Program-made: the position numbers and the translations under genes | From: Gammaproteobacteria bacterium | GTDB taxonomy: Bacteria > Pseudomonadota > Gammaproteobacteria > Steroidobacterales > GCA-2729495 | DNA: 64,000 nt | Direction: 5' to 3' | Assembly (NCBI GenBank): GCA_024229935.1 | Contig: JAAERX010000027.1 | Span: 62,001-126,000 of the forward strand | Notes under the pieces: generated by a model | Told to the model about the DNA's origin: nothing | Database searches by the model: none | What the model saw: only the letters and a program-made list of their open reading frames with translations | Shown here: piece after piece, positions 37,186-46,856 of the stretch | How the letters are laid out: each line of letters opens with the position of its first letter | Position numbering within the stretch: position 1 is the first letter of the stretch

Positions 37186-38067
37186 ATGCTGAGCTCTATC
37201 TCTACCCGTCCACTTGCCCTTGTTGCGCTACTCACTGTATTGACCAGCCTGGCATTACCAGACAGTAGTTTTGCTGGCGGCCACAACAAGGCGCCTAAAA
37301 CCAAAAAACCTGTTCAGCTAGACCCAACTCTGCGCAGCGACATTACCGGTACGGTGCTGATCACCGGTGCCAATCGAGGCATTGGTCTGCAACTTGCTAC
37401 CAATTACGCCAAACGTGGCTGGACTGTTATTGCCACTGCACGTAAACCTAAAAAAGCTGATGATCTAAATGCATTAGCCAAGGCTCATGAGAATGTCTCT
37501 GTTGAATATATGGACCTACTCGATCATAAGGGCATCGACAAGCTGGCGAACAAACTTAAAGATATACCCATAGATGTGCTATTAAATAATGCAGCCATGC
37601 TTGGCGATCCAGCTGAACAGGACTTCGGCACACTGGACTACAAATTGATGCAACAAATCTATGCCGTTAATACAGTTGGCACCATGAAGATGTCTGAAGC
37701 CTTCTTCGAACACGTAGCTGCCAGCGAGCAGAAAAAGATTGTTGCTATTACCAGCCTGCAGGCCTCCATAGGTGCCATGCGCGAACCACTCATACCTTTC
37801 TATAAAATGAGTAAAACTGCTCTGAACATGGGCATGAAATCCACATCCAAGCGAGTCAAACGCAAGAAAGTTACAGTAGCTCTGATTTCACCCGGTGCGG
37901 TGGATACACGCATGATGAATTCAGCTCTTGATCATGCAGGCGTTAAAGGAAACTTTCTAATCACGCCTCAGGAAAGCGCAGAAGCGGTCATCAATATTAT
38001 TGACCAGTATAATCTCAAAATGACCGGCACCTTCATGTCACATCGTGGTGATGTGATCCCTTGGTAA
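37186..38067 (+). CDS. SDR oxidoreductase with a Sec signal peptide
   Basis: A 293-residue SDR preceded by a signal peptide (PLALVALLTVLTSLALPDSS, cleavage near FAGG at about 30). The catalytic part has TGANRGIG, NNA and the YKMSK pair. The usual active-site Ser is in ITSLQAS. ATG 37186 was chosen because it opens the signal and has AGGG upstream; a start at 37054 would add 44 residues before it. Export of an NAD(P) enzyme through Sec would be odd; it could instead be membrane-anchored facing inward. An anchored hydrolase follows 30 bp later. Confidence 0.82.
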   Translation: MLSSISTRPLALVALLTVLTSLALPDSSFAGGHNKAPKTKKPVQLDPTLRSDITGTVLITGANRGIGLQLATNYAKRGWTVIATARKPKKADDLNALAKAHENVSVEYMDLLDHKGIDKLANKLKDIPIDVLLNNAAMLGDPAEQDFGTLDYKLMQQIYAVNTVGTMKMSEAFFEHVAASEQKKIVAITSLQASIGAMREPLIPFYKMSKTALNMGMKSTSKRVKRKKVTVALISPGAVDTRMMNSALDHAGVKGNFLITPQESAEAVINIIDQYNLKMTGTFMSHRGDVIPW

Positions 38068-38097
38068 ATAAGTTTTAGAACACCCAAAGAAAACATT

Positions 38098-38841
38098 ATG
38101 AAACTACGTTGGAAAATTTTGCTTGGCATAGTCTTAATCCTCACTCTGGGTATAGGCTATTATTTTACTATCGACAAACAAGACCGGGTCTCACAGGCCA
38201 CATCAGAAGCCCTGGCGGCACTTGAGTCTGATGAACAAGTGACAGTCACCGAGGGCGAATGGATAGTCTTTACACCAAGCACAGGTAAACCTTCCAAGGG
38301 CTTAATTTTCTACCCAGGCGGTGAAGTTGATGAACGTGGTTACGCACTACCATTACATGAAATAGCAGCCGCAGGTTATCTCGTTGTGCTGGTGCCCATG
38401 CCATTGCAATTGGCTATATTCGCACCGGACAAAGCCAGTGAAGTTATTGCTGCTTACCCTGAAATTAATACCTGGGCTATTGCAGGTCATTCCCTAGGTG
38501 GTTCTATGGCAGCACGCTATGCTTTTCATCACCCGGACAATATAGCTGGACTTATTATGTGGGATGCCTACCCGGCTGACGACATGACAGAAAGCACTTT
38601 AGCAGTACGCATGATTCACCGCTCAGATACTACGGGTGCACCGCCTGAGGAATACACGCCCCAACTATACCGGTTACCAAAGCAAACGGATTTTGTACCA
38701 CTGGAAGGTGGACAGCATTTAAATTTTGGTAACTTTATTGCTGGCCGGATGTATCGTAATGAACCGACACCGGAACTTGACCCATCACAGCAACGTATTA
38801 GGGCAGTATCCGCTTCCACAGAATTCTTACGTACTCTATGA
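38098..38841 (+). CDS. Membrane-anchored alpha/beta hydrolase
   Basis: A 247-residue protein with an N-terminal membrane helix (about 5-25) and an alpha/beta hydrolase domain. The nucleophile elbow is GHSLGG and the catalytic His is probably in GGQHLNFGNF. It resembles dienelactone-hydrolase-like esterases. It is probably co-transcribed with the SDR upstream. A related hydrolase lies at 39543-40265. Confidence 0.82.
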   Translation: MKLRWKILLGIVLILTLGIGYYFTIDKQDRVSQATSEALAALESDEQVTVTEGEWIVFTPSTGKPSKGLIFYPGGEVDERGYALPLHEIAAAGYLVVLVPMPLQLAIFAPDKASEVIAAYPEINTWAIAGHSLGGSMAARYAFHHPDNIAGLIMWDAYPADDMTESTLAVRMIHRSDTTGAPPEEYTPQLYRLPKQTDFVPLEGGQHLNFGNFIAGRMYRNEPTPELDPSQQRIRAVSASTEFLRTL

Positions 38842-38857
38842 AGTAAATACAGCTAGA

Positions 38858-39325
38858 TCAGTGGTCATGCTTGTGGCCATGACTATGGCCGTGACTATGG
38901 CCATGACTATCTGATTTTTTGCCTGAATCTTTCTCGGGTTTATCATGTGCATGCGAGTGCGAGTGTCCATGTACATGCTCACGCACTATTTTACCCACCC
39001 CACCAGCCTGCTCATTCTGGCTATGACCATGCCCCTTATCATGTGACTGTTCAGTTGCTGTAGAAGGGCCGTCATGCTTGTGTTCTGCATGCGCGACTGG
39101 TGAATCCAGCGTATGTGCAAACTTTGGCCTGATAAAAGGCTTCTTTGGAGTATCGTCAGAATTACGCCAGCCCTTGCCCTTTAAATGAAACGCGGGTGCG
39201 GACAGCAGTTTTTCTAACTCTGGCTGACCGCACTCAGGACAATCTGTCAGTGGATCTGCACCCAGCTTTTGCAGCATATCAAAGCTATGGCCGCAGGCCT
39301 GGCAACTGTAATCAAAAATAGGCAT
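38858..39325 (-). CDS. FmdB-type zinc ribbon protein with His-rich tail
   Basis: A 155-residue protein. Residues 1-45 are an FmdB-family zinc ribbon (Cys8, Cys11, Cys29, Cys32). The rest is a low-complexity tail with about twenty histidines, ending in repeated HGHS units, which should bind Ni, Zn or Co. In the DNA the end of this tail is a 12-bp tandem repeat, three units at 38875-38910. FmdB ribbons are small regulators of unclear role; the His tail suggests metal storage or sensing. Confidence 0.85.
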   Translation of the reverse strand: MPIFDYSCQACGHSFDMLQKLGADPLTDCPECGQPELEKLLSAPAFHLKGKGWRNSDDTPKKPFIRPKFAHTLDSPVAHAEHKHDGPSTATEQSHDKGHGHSQNEQAGGVGKIVREHVHGHSHSHAHDKPEKDSGKKSDSHGHSHGHSHGHKHDH

Positions 39326-39542
39326 AGGACTCTCAGATCCTTAAATAAAGCCAACATCATTTGTATGGCACTTAGGGTGGAGAAGGATAGCAGCTTTTAG
39401 GTTGCCCTGAACCCCACAAACCTATTCTTTGGCAGCCAAATTGACTATGCAACAGAACTCCAGCATAAGCATCACTTCACTATTCACGTTTGCCCTACAC
39501 AATGCTAGGCTATAATCATCACGAGTACGCATGAGCTAAGTA

Positions 39543-40265
39543 ATGGTTAAAACGCTCTCCTTGTTATTTCTCGGATTATTATCCTGTTGCATCATATTGT
39601 TATTTGTCTGGTATCAGATTGACGGCATCCCTGCCGATAGCTCAGAAAATTACATGTCAGGAGACGGGTTTACCGCCATCAAAGAAAATGATGGCAGCCT
39701 TTTATTTACGCCTGTCACAAGCAATGGTTACGGCATCGTTATTATGCATGGCGCACTCATACTTCCAAAGAGCTATACAAAAAGTGCCGCTTATTTTGCT
39801 CAGCTTGGCTACACCGTTTATGTACCTAATGGTCTGGCCCGCATGTCCATAGCAATCATTGCAGATACAGCAGAAAAAATTAACAACTCTACTATTGAAG
39901 AATGGTTTTTTGTTGGTCATTCCATGGGCGGTATGGCCAGCCTTGAGATTGTTTCCAACCACCATATTGAAGCCAAAGCCATCGCACTATGGGCTACAAG
40001 CATACCCATTGATTACAGTGATATAGAAGCTCCTATCCTGTTTATCTGGGGTGATAACGATGGGCTGCTTCCCGAGGAACGTTTCAGGCACGCCAAAGAC
40101 AACCTTCCACCCTCTGTTGACTATGTCACACTTAAAGGTGCCAATCACAAAAATTTTGCACTATACACACACCAGTTTTTTGATAATGAGGCAACCATTG
40201 ACTGGATGGAACAAATAGATTTTGCCAATGAAATGACTGCTAACTTCTTCTCTGATCACCTCTAA
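39543..40265 (+). CDS. Membrane-anchored alpha/beta hydrolase
   Basis: A 240-residue protein with an N-terminal membrane helix (about 4-26) and a hydrolase domain with nucleophile GHSMGG, acid in WGDNDGLLP and His in LKGANHKNF. It is the second such hydrolase in 1.5 kb and may be a distant duplicate of 38098-38841. The substrate is unknown. An LLM oxidoreductase gene follows on the same strand. Confidence 0.82.
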   Translation: MVKTLSLLFLGLLSCCIILLFVWYQIDGIPADSSENYMSGDGFTAIKENDGSLLFTPVTSNGYGIVIMHGALILPKSYTKSAAYFAQLGYTVYVPNGLARMSIAIIADTAEKINNSTIEEWFFVGHSMGGMASLEIVSNHHIEAKAIALWATSIPIDYSDIEAPILFIWGDNDGLLPEERFRHAKDNLPPSVDYVTLKGANHKNFALYTHQFFDNEATIDWMEQIDFANEMTANFFSDHL

Positions 40266-40375
40266 AGCAATCACAAATTGCCCACTCAATGGGCGCAATT
40301 ACAGCTTTCCCTGCCATACCTCATCAGCTCAATTTATTGTATTCAGCAAGCTACAGCATGCCTGGAGGCACTCCA

Positions 40376-41461
40376 TTGGATATCGACATTATTCTGGAAC
40401 CGGATGTTACTCCGTCACAGGTTGCCGAACTGGCTATAGAAGCTGAAAGGCTGGGCATTCGTGCCCTCTGGTCATCCAACTACCACCAACACTGGGATAG
40501 TTTCCTGTCACTGGCACCCGCAGCAGCTGTCACATCAAAAATAATTCTGGGGCCACTGGCTGTAAGCCCCTGGGAAATCCACCCCCTTAAAATGGCCAAT
40601 GCACTCCTGACACTAAATGAAATGTCGAATGGCAGAGCCATGGTAGCTGTTAGTGGTGGTGGTGGCATTCTGGGAGCCATTGGCTGGCGTGCTGAAACCG
40701 GAGGCACTGTCTGGCCAGGCCATCACCCCATCAAAAAAACCCGTTACCCGGACCGCCGGGTACGTGGTGTACGTGAATGTCTGGAAATACTTATTCAGGC
40801 ACGCTCTGGCAAATTTGCATCCGGTTATGATGGCGGTACCTTTGTCATTAGCCGACCATTTGTCATGAACTGGGCTGAGTCTTCAGACCCACTTATATAC
40901 AGCTGCAGCAGTGGGCCACAAATGATACGCATGGGTGCACGTATAGCCGACGGTATCCAGGTCAGTGACTTCACTGTTGATATGCTGGCCGAGGCAAAAA
41001 CAAATATTGATATTGGCCAGGCAAAACGTAGTTTGCCACCTGCTGATTTCCGCTTTGGAAATTTTTGGGCCTGGCACATTAAAGAGGATCGGGAAGCCTC
41101 CATGTATGAGGCTCGTCGCGAACTAATCTGGCGTGGTGCAGTTATTGGCAAAGAAAAAGAAATTCTGATGAAGTTTCTGCATGACACTACTGAACTCAAT
41201 ATCGTCATGGAGAACTGGGACAACTTTCGCAAAGCATGCTGGACACGCTCCGGCAATATAGAAGGTGTGCCTGAAGACCTGGTTAATCGCTTAATTGCTG
41301 GACTGTCATCAGCAGGTAACATGAATGATTTGGATGCTGAGCTCGAACGGTTCCAACAAATGAAAGCCGGCGGACTTACAGAACTATCCCTGCGCCTGCA
41401 TGATGACCCGATGGACGCCCTGCAGCTAATAGGCCAACATGTGCTTCCAGCACTCCAATAA
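40376..41461 (+). CDS. LLM-class flavin-dependent oxidoreductase
   Basis: A 361-residue luciferase-like TIM-barrel enzyme using FMN or F420 (cofactor not decided by sequence). The start is set at TTG 40376: GGAGG lies seven bases upstream and the product then begins LDIDIIL, matching MEIDIIL of its paralogue at 43783-44790. Shared blocks are LGPLAVSP, HPLKMANAL and FWAWHIKEDREAS. Upstream ATGs (40289, 40358) have no ribosome site. Its stop is directly next to the stop of ygiQ. Confidence 0.85.
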   Translation: MDIDIILEPDVTPSQVAELAIEAERLGIRALWSSNYHQHWDSFLSLAPAAAVTSKIILGPLAVSPWEIHPLKMANALLTLNEMSNGRAMVAVSGGGGILGAIGWRAETGGTVWPGHHPIKKTRYPDRRVRGVRECLEILIQARSGKFASGYDGGTFVISRPFVMNWAESSDPLIYSCSSGPQMIRMGARIADGIQVSDFTVDMLAEAKTNIDIGQAKRSLPPADFRFGNFWAWHIKEDREASMYEARRELIWRGAVIGKEKEILMKFLHDTTELNIVMENWDNFRKACWTRSGNIEGVPEDLVNRLIAGLSSAGNMNDLDAELERFQQMKAGGLTELSLRLHDDPMDALQLIGQHVLPALQ

Positions 41462-43735
41462 CTAATTTTTTCTGTTGCCTTTAGCTTTATCGCCGCGACC
41501 CGCTACTCGATTAATATCTGAACCGTCCTCTCGCGGTGGCAAACCCGTATGCTGAGTCAGTATGTCGCCCTGCTTACGTCTCTGGTGCGGCTTAGCTGAA
41601 TTCTTGCGGCGTGGAGCGCGGTAATTCTTCTTACCCTCATCCGGGCTATAAGCGGGAATAAGCTGTTTCTCACCATTACCAATTAAATCTGCCCGCCCCA
41701 TACGTTTTAATGTCTCCCGCAATAAAGGCCAGTTATGTGGGTCGTGATAGCGTAAAAATGCCTTATGCAGCTTTCGCTGTTCAGGGTCTTTAACCGTTTC
41801 AACATCTTCAGTTTTATAACTGACTTTATGTAGCGAGTTTTTCCCTGAGTGGTACATAGCAGTTGCTGTTGCCATTGGAGATGGATAAAACGCCTGCACT
41901 TGGTCAGCACGAAAATCATTCCGTTTTAGCCACAGCGCCAGGCTCAGCATATCTTTATCAGTCGTGCCAGGATGAGCAGCAATAAAATAAGGGATTAGAT
42001 ACTGCTCCTTACCAGCTTCTTTCGAGAACTTTTCAAACAACTCTTTAAAACGTTCATAGTTGCCTATACCAGGCTTAAGCATTTTTGATAAAGGACCCTG
42101 CTCTGTATGTTCTGGGGCAATCTTGAGATAACCACCCACATGATGGGTAACCAATTCCTTCACATACTCAGGGTCTTCCACTGCCAGGTCATAACGTACG
42201 CCTGAACTAATAAGAACCTTTTTAATGCCCGGTAAATTTCGGGCCTCACGATATATTTCTGTAAGAGCTGAATGATCTGTATTCAGATTACTGCAAACCT
42301 TCGGATAGACACAGCTGGGCCGCCGACAGGCAGCCTCAATTGAACGGCCTTTACAGGCAATACGATACATATTGGCTGTTGGGCCACCTAGATCAGAAAT
42401 CACCCCTGTAAAGCCGGGAATTTTGTCACGGATATCTTCAACTTCTGCCAGAATTGATTCTTTGGAACGATTCTGAATAATCCGACCTTCATGTTCAGTA
42501 ATGGAACAGAAAGTACAACCACCAAAACAGCCACGCATGATGTTGATAGAGAAACGTATCATTTCATATGCAGGAATTTTCTGGTCACCATAGGAGGGGT
42601 GAGGCACACGCTGAAAAGGCATGCCATATACGTAATCCATTTCCTCCGTATTTAACGGAATTGGCGGCGGGTTTAACCAGACATCCACATCACCATGCCG
42701 TTGCACCAAAGCACGAGCATTGCCTGGGTTGGTCTCAAGGTGCAACACCCGGTTAGCATGCGAGTACAGCACCTTGTCATTCCGCACCTTTTCAAAAGAA
42801 GGTAAACGCACAACTGTTTTTGTACGATTCAGCTTTGGCTGTGATTCAGGTTGCAGACTTTGACCTTTCTCAGCATCCCTTTGCTCTGTTTGCACACCAG
42901 CAAGTGCGGCATCTCGACGCTGGCGTTCTTCTGTACTCATTTCTCGAGTATTCAGATACGGGTTTACCACCCGCTCTACTCTGCCTGGCCTGTCTACGCG
43001 GGTAGAATCAACCTCCATCCAGTTCTTTGGGGTATCTTCCCTGATGAAAGCTGTACCACGAACATCTGTAATGCGTTCTGCAGGTTCCCCACGAGCAATA
43101 CGATGTGCAATATCAACAATTGCTCGCTCAGCATTGCCATAGACCAGCATATCAGCGGTTGAATCCACCAATGCAGAACGACGCACACCATCCTGCCAGT
43201 AATCGTAATGTGCAATCCGCCGTAAGGATGCTTCTATTCCACCCAGTACAACCGGCACATCAGGAAATGCCTCTTTACAACGCTGCGCATAGACAAGCAA
43301 ACACCGATCTGGCCGCAGTCCACCCACTCCTCCAGGCGAGTAGGCATCATCAGAACGTACTTTTCGATCAGCCGTATACCGATTGATCATTGAATCCATA
43401 TTGCCTGCAGCAACAGCAAAAAAAAGATTTGGCTGGCCAAGTGCTGCAAATGCATCTTTGGAGTGCCAGTCCGGCTGCGCGATCATACCCACCCGGAAAC
43501 CCTGGTTTTCCAGCAGGCGGCCTATAAGGGCCATGCCAAAGGATGGGTGATCAACGTAGGCATCACCCGTTACAATGATGATGTCACAGGAATCCCAACC
43601 CAATTCATCCATTTCCACACGACTGGTTGGCAGGAAATCAGCAGTCCCATAGCACTCTGCCCAGTACTTTGGGTACTGGTAGAGTTCTGTACGTGGCTTG
43701 GGTATAACTGCTGCGGACATGGTAGTTTTGGGCAT
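41462..43735 (-). CDS. ygiQ: YgiQ-family radical SAM protein
   Basis: A 757-residue protein of the UPF0313/YgiQ family. It has an N-terminal cobalamin-binding-like domain and a radical SAM core with the 4Fe-4S/SAM motif CFGGCTFC near residue 400. A basic C-terminal tail ([16 protein letters not shown]) follows. Further family blocks include [11 protein letters not shown] and [11 protein letters not shown]. The reaction is unknown. It is the first of no clear operon: both neighbours are LLM oxidoreductase genes. Confidence 0.92.
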   Translation of the reverse strand: MPKTTMSAAVIPKPRTELYQYPKYWAECYGTADFLPTSRVEMDELGWDSCDIIIVTGDAYVDHPSFGMALIGRLLENQGFRVGMIAQPDWHSKDAFAALGQPNLFFAVAAGNMDSMINRYTADRKVRSDDAYSPGGVGGLRPDRCLLVYAQRCKEAFPDVPVVLGGIEASLRRIAHYDYWQDGVRRSALVDSTADMLVYGNAERAIVDIAHRIARGEPAERITDVRGTAFIREDTPKNWMEVDSTRVDRPGRVERVVNPYLNTREMSTEERQRRDAALAGVQTEQRDAEKGQSLQPESQPKLNRTKTVVRLPSFEKVRNDKVLYSHANRVLHLETNPGNARALVQRHGDVDVWLNPPPIPLNTEEMDYVYGMPFQRVPHPSYGDQKIPAYEMIRFSINIMRGCFGGCTFCSITEHEGRIIQNRSKESILAEVEDIRDKIPGFTGVISDLGGPTANMYRIACKGRSIEAACRRPSCVYPKVCSNLNTDHSALTEIYREARNLPGIKKVLISSGVRYDLAVEDPEYVKELVTHHVGGYLKIAPEHTEQGPLSKMLKPGIGNYERFKELFEKFSKEAGKEQYLIPYFIAAHPGTTDKDMLSLALWLKRNDFRADQVQAFYPSPMATATAMYHSGKNSLHKVSYKTEDVETVKDPEQRKLHKAFLRYHDPHNWPLLRETLKRMGRADLIGNGEKQLIPAYSPDEGKKNYRAPRRKNSAKPHQRRKQGDILTQHTGLPPREDGSDINRVAGRGDKAKGNRKN

Positions 43736-43782
43736 TGGTAACGGCCGCCTATTCTAACCGGATAACCATGCCACTATCAGAT

Positions 43783-44790
43783 TCAAAGCTCAGGTAGCAC
43801 TCGTTCACCAATCAAGCGAATTGCAGCCACAGGGTCATCATGTACACGCAAGCCGATTTCAGTAAGGCCCGCAGCAGCAAATTCACGCAATGAAGCTATA
43901 GCCTGATCAATGGCATCAAGGCCACCAACATAGGAAATATTACTGATCATTTTATGAACTAACTCATCAGGTACATTCTTTATCTGATCACTACCCTGCT
44001 TCCAGGCCTCAAGAAAATCATCAAAATGATCAAGCATGAACTGCAATTCATCCTCTTCCAGAAAGGGCTCAAAATATTGCTTGCCGAGGTAACCACGCAA
44101 GATGAGTTCACGCCGTGCTTCTGCCCATGAAGCATCAACATCCTCTTTAATATGCCAGGCCCAGAAATTACTAATCCGGAAACTATCGCGAGGTCGGTTA
44201 GCTGCATCCAGCTCCATATGAATTTCCTCAATACGCTGGCGCATCAGTGGAATACAAAAATCACTGGTCATTAATCCATCAGCCATCTTAGTCGCAAGTC
44301 GCATTGTTTGTGGGTGGTTTGAAGCAATGTAAATCTGTGGCTTTTCCTGTGTTACCCACTTCAATTTGTAACCCCAAGTGGTATAGAACTCACCGTTATA
44401 ATTCAGATCTTCATCTGCAGACACCTGAGTCATTATTTCCAGACACTCACGTAAATGCCCAACCATACGGTCACTCTTTTTGCCCATGTGTTGTATGACG
44501 CCACCACCACCGCCTACACAAATCATGGCGCGCCCGTTACTGAGTTCATTCAGTGAATGCAGTGCATTGGTCATCTTAAGGGGGTGCAATTCGTAGGGGC
44601 TCACTGCCAGAGGGCCAAGCCTGATATTACTGGTGCGGTCTGCTGCCAGGGACAGCGACATGAAAGGGTCCCAGCCATCACCATAACTGCTGGACCAGAC
44701 ACCCCGCAAGCCATAGCTTTCTGCCAGTTTGCTCAATTCCGCCGCCTCTGCAGGGCTGGCGAATTCATTCAAAATAATGTCAATTTCCAT
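43783..44790 (-). CDS. LLM-class flavin-dependent oxidoreductase
   Basis: A 335-residue paralogue of the enzyme at 40376-41461, sharing LGPLAVSPYELHPLKM, the glycine-rich CVGGGGGV loop and FWAWHIKEDVDAS. The pair probably arose by duplication and now lies on either side of ygiQ on opposite strands. The substrate is unknown. A flavodoxin-like gene starts upstream on the same strand and could supply reduced flavin. Confidence 0.88.
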   Translation of the reverse strand: MEIDIILNEFASPAEAAELSKLAESYGLRGVWSSSYGDGWDPFMSLSLAADRTSNIRLGPLAVSPYELHPLKMTNALHSLNELSNGRAMICVGGGGGVIQHMGKKSDRMVGHLRECLEIMTQVSADEDLNYNGEFYTTWGYKLKWVTQEKPQIYIASNHPQTMRLATKMADGLMTSDFCIPLMRQRIEEIHMELDAANRPRDSFRISNFWAWHIKEDVDASWAEARRELILRGYLGKQYFEPFLEEDELQFMLDHFDDFLEAWKQGSDQIKNVPDELVHKMISNISYVGGLDAIDQAIASLREFAAAGLTEIGLRVHDDPVAAIRLIGERVLPEL

Positions 44791-44842
44791 AAGGACTCAT
44801 ACCTGCACTGATGATGATCAAGTTATACGCTCATACATATCT

Positions 44843-45637
44843 TTACCGAAATAGATTTTGATTGCCTTTACGGGTGGATTTGCGCATCTTTCCCGCTATG
44901 TAGCCTGCCATCACCCGGGCAAAAATATTAATTGGCACTTTATTGTAGTACTCAGCATCAAACCAGCCACGGTCTTCCCAAAATTTGTGGTTGATTGAAT
45001 TCTTCTGTCTATATGCCATATTCTGCATCGCACGGAAATTTATCAGATGCCTGAATTTAGGTGAACCCAATTTACCCTCATTAATTTCTGACACAAAGGT
45101 ATCGGCCACCTCTTCTGCAACAACATCAACCCGTTTTAAATAGGATTCCTTTAGCATCTGGGAACTGGAAATACCCATGCGACTCACCACATCACAACCC
45201 CATGCATTGGCAGTCTGTTCAAGAAAATCCATAACGACCGTATGGCCACCACCGGAAGCAATTGAAGTAACAACCGCTTTCTTGCCAAAGAAGGTTGGCC
45301 GGTTGCGTTTGTACATGAAGTACTCAAAAAAATTCTTCATCAGGCCAGTGACATTAAAGGTATGCACAGGAGAACCCAGAATAATGCCATCCGCTTTATT
45401 TATTTTGTCTGCAATTGGCCCAACTTTGGCATAGTCCGGACACGCACTTTCACCAACATTAACGCACTTCAGACAACCATCACAAAACGGAAGATGTAAT
45501 TTTTGTACAAAGATGTATTCGAACTCTACCGGCTGTATAGCCTGCATTTTCTCTTCAAGAATCCTGATGCTCTTATAGGTCCAGCTCTCCTCATTACGAG
45601 GAGAGCCAACCAGCACCAGTATATTCAGCGGCTGCAC
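44843..45637 (-). CDS. Flavodoxin-fold NAD(P)H-dependent reductase
   Basis: A 264-residue protein whose first 180 residues are an FMN-reductase/flavodoxin fold: LVLVGSPRNEES binds the phosphate, then ILGSPVHTFNVTGLMKNFFE. A cysteine set, CDGCLKC...CP at about 52-67, resembles iron-sulfur flavoproteins. The C-terminal 80 residues are basic and of unknown role. The start is GTG 45637, where the first beta strand begins. It lies 10 bp after the MAPEG gene, so the two are probably one transcript. Confidence 0.82.
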   Translation of the reverse strand: MQPLNILVLVGSPRNEESWTYKSIRILEEKMQAIQPVEFEYIFVQKLHLPFCDGCLKCVNVGESACPDYAKVGPIADKINKADGIILGSPVHTFNVTGLMKNFFEYFMYKRNRPTFFGKKAVVTSIASGGGHTVVMDFLEQTANAWGCDVVSRMGISSSQMLKESYLKRVDVVAEEVADTFVSEINEGKLGSPKFRHLINFRAMQNMAYRQKNSINHKFWEDRGWFDAEYYNKVPINIFARVMAGYIAGKMRKSTRKGNQNLFR

Positions 45638-45647
45638 GCGGGCAAGT

Positions 45648-46016
45648 TCAGGTCACAAATAAAGCAATAGTCATTGCAAAGCCTATACCCCATGAACTGG
45701 AGCGCAACAAAGGCTTATCAGTAATATAAAAAAAACCATAGGCTATCCGCATGAGGATAAAGGCCCCAGCTAATATATTAATAGTCATTTGTGATGGATC
45801 AGTCAGTTGCGCCACAACCACAGCAGCAGCAAAGGGAGGAAATGCCTCATAGGAGTTCTGCTGCGCAGCGTTTGCCCTTTGTGCTCTACCCTCCTGCTTC
45901 GCCATCCAGACCCTTGGGTTTGAATTATCGTAATCCGTTGCACCAATTTTCGAGATACCGGCCCAAATAAGCGGTAAAAACATTGCGATAAATATGCACC
46001 AATAAGCAAATGTCAT
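45648..46016 (-). CDS. MAPEG-family membrane protein
   Basis: A 122-residue protein with four membrane helices and the MAPEG hallmark RANAAQQNSYEAFPPF. MAPEG proteins bind glutathione or lipids; many bacterial ones have no known role. It is between a deiodinase-like gene and a flavodoxin-like gene on the same strand, suggesting a small redox operon. Confidence 0.88.
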   Translation of the reverse strand: MTFAYWCIFIAMFLPLIWAGISKIGATDYDNSNPRVWMAKQEGRAQRANAAQQNSYEAFPPFAAAVVVAQLTDPSQMTINILAGAFILMRIAYGFFYITDKPLLRSSSWGIGFAMTIALFVT

Positions 46017-46045
46017 TTCTTAAGCTCCCAATATTTATAAAGCGA

Positions 46046-46711
46046 TTATTTAAGATATTCATGCAACAACTCACGTAAAGTGTCTGGTTCAACCCAGTCC
46101 TGAAATACACCACATTGGCCTTGTTTATCAATCAACACTGCTATATTTGGTGAGCACCCCAGTGCCTTCCAGGCAGTATTTTCCATGTTATCGACCAGCA
46201 CAGGCACCTTAAGCCCCAATTGCTCACGATATTTTGTTGCCAACGCATTACGCTCATTCTGTTTGCTTGGTTGACGTACTAACAACCCTGCTTCCTGATT
46301 ATCTTTGGTTAACCAATCCGTACCTGTATAAGGACAGGGGGCACCACTGGGGTGCGCATCTATTACATACAGAACTGCCATATTAATACGATCACCAAAT
46401 TCCTCACGCAGGTCATTAATAGCAGGGTTATAGAGCCGGGATAGTGGACAGCTCAGTGAACCTGTAAACAGCAGTACGGGCCGCCCCCTCCAGGTGTCTG
46501 CAAGTCTAAACTGCTCCCCCTCTGGAGTACTTACCTCTACATCATCGATACTGATAGCAAAAGCTTCACCAACAACTTCAGCTATACTGACAGGCCTCAT
46601 GAACTGGCTCAGGTCAGTTGTAGCATTCTCTATATGCCACTGCTCATCAGCACTCCAGTCACGCTGACCGGCCTTATCACCCGTATTCTGCTTTGATATA
46701 TCATCAGTCAT
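46046..46711 (-). CDS. Deiodinase-like thioredoxin-fold protein (Cys form)
   Basis: A 221-residue protein. From about 60 on it matches the iodothyronine deiodinase family, a thioredoxin fold: VLLFTGSLSCPLSR has Cys88 where vertebrate enzymes have selenocysteine. LYVIDAHPSGAPCPYTGTDW matches the conserved EAHxxDGW region, and VPVLVDNMEN follows. Bacterial members may be dehalogenases or peroxidases; the substrate is unknown. It is first in a co-directional run with MAPEG and the flavodoxin-like gene. Confidence 0.75.
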   Translation of the reverse strand: MTDDISKQNTGDKAGQRDWSADEQWHIENATTDLSQFMRPVSIAEVVGEAFAISIDDVEVSTPEGEQFRLADTWRGRPVLLFTGSLSCPLSRLYNPAINDLREEFGDRINMAVLYVIDAHPSGAPCPYTGTDWLTKDNQEAGLLVRQPSKQNERNALATKYREQLGLKVPVLVDNMENTAWKALGCSPNIAVLIDKQGQCGVFQDWVEPDTLRELLHEYLK

Positions 46712-46856
46712 ATCCTGATTTTAGCAGCAGAACCTGCTACTTACAGCATCCAATACTAAGCGTTCATTCATGGTAAATTTAGCCATACCTTAAACCAGTT
46801 TTGGCTTTAGGCCACACAGCCATAGCCCACTCACAACAGACGGAGACAAATTAGCT

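Noticed and set aside
38875-38910. Short tandem repeat as a mobile-element end
   Set aside because: It encodes the HGHS tail of the FmdB protein; no inverted repeats or transposase nearby.
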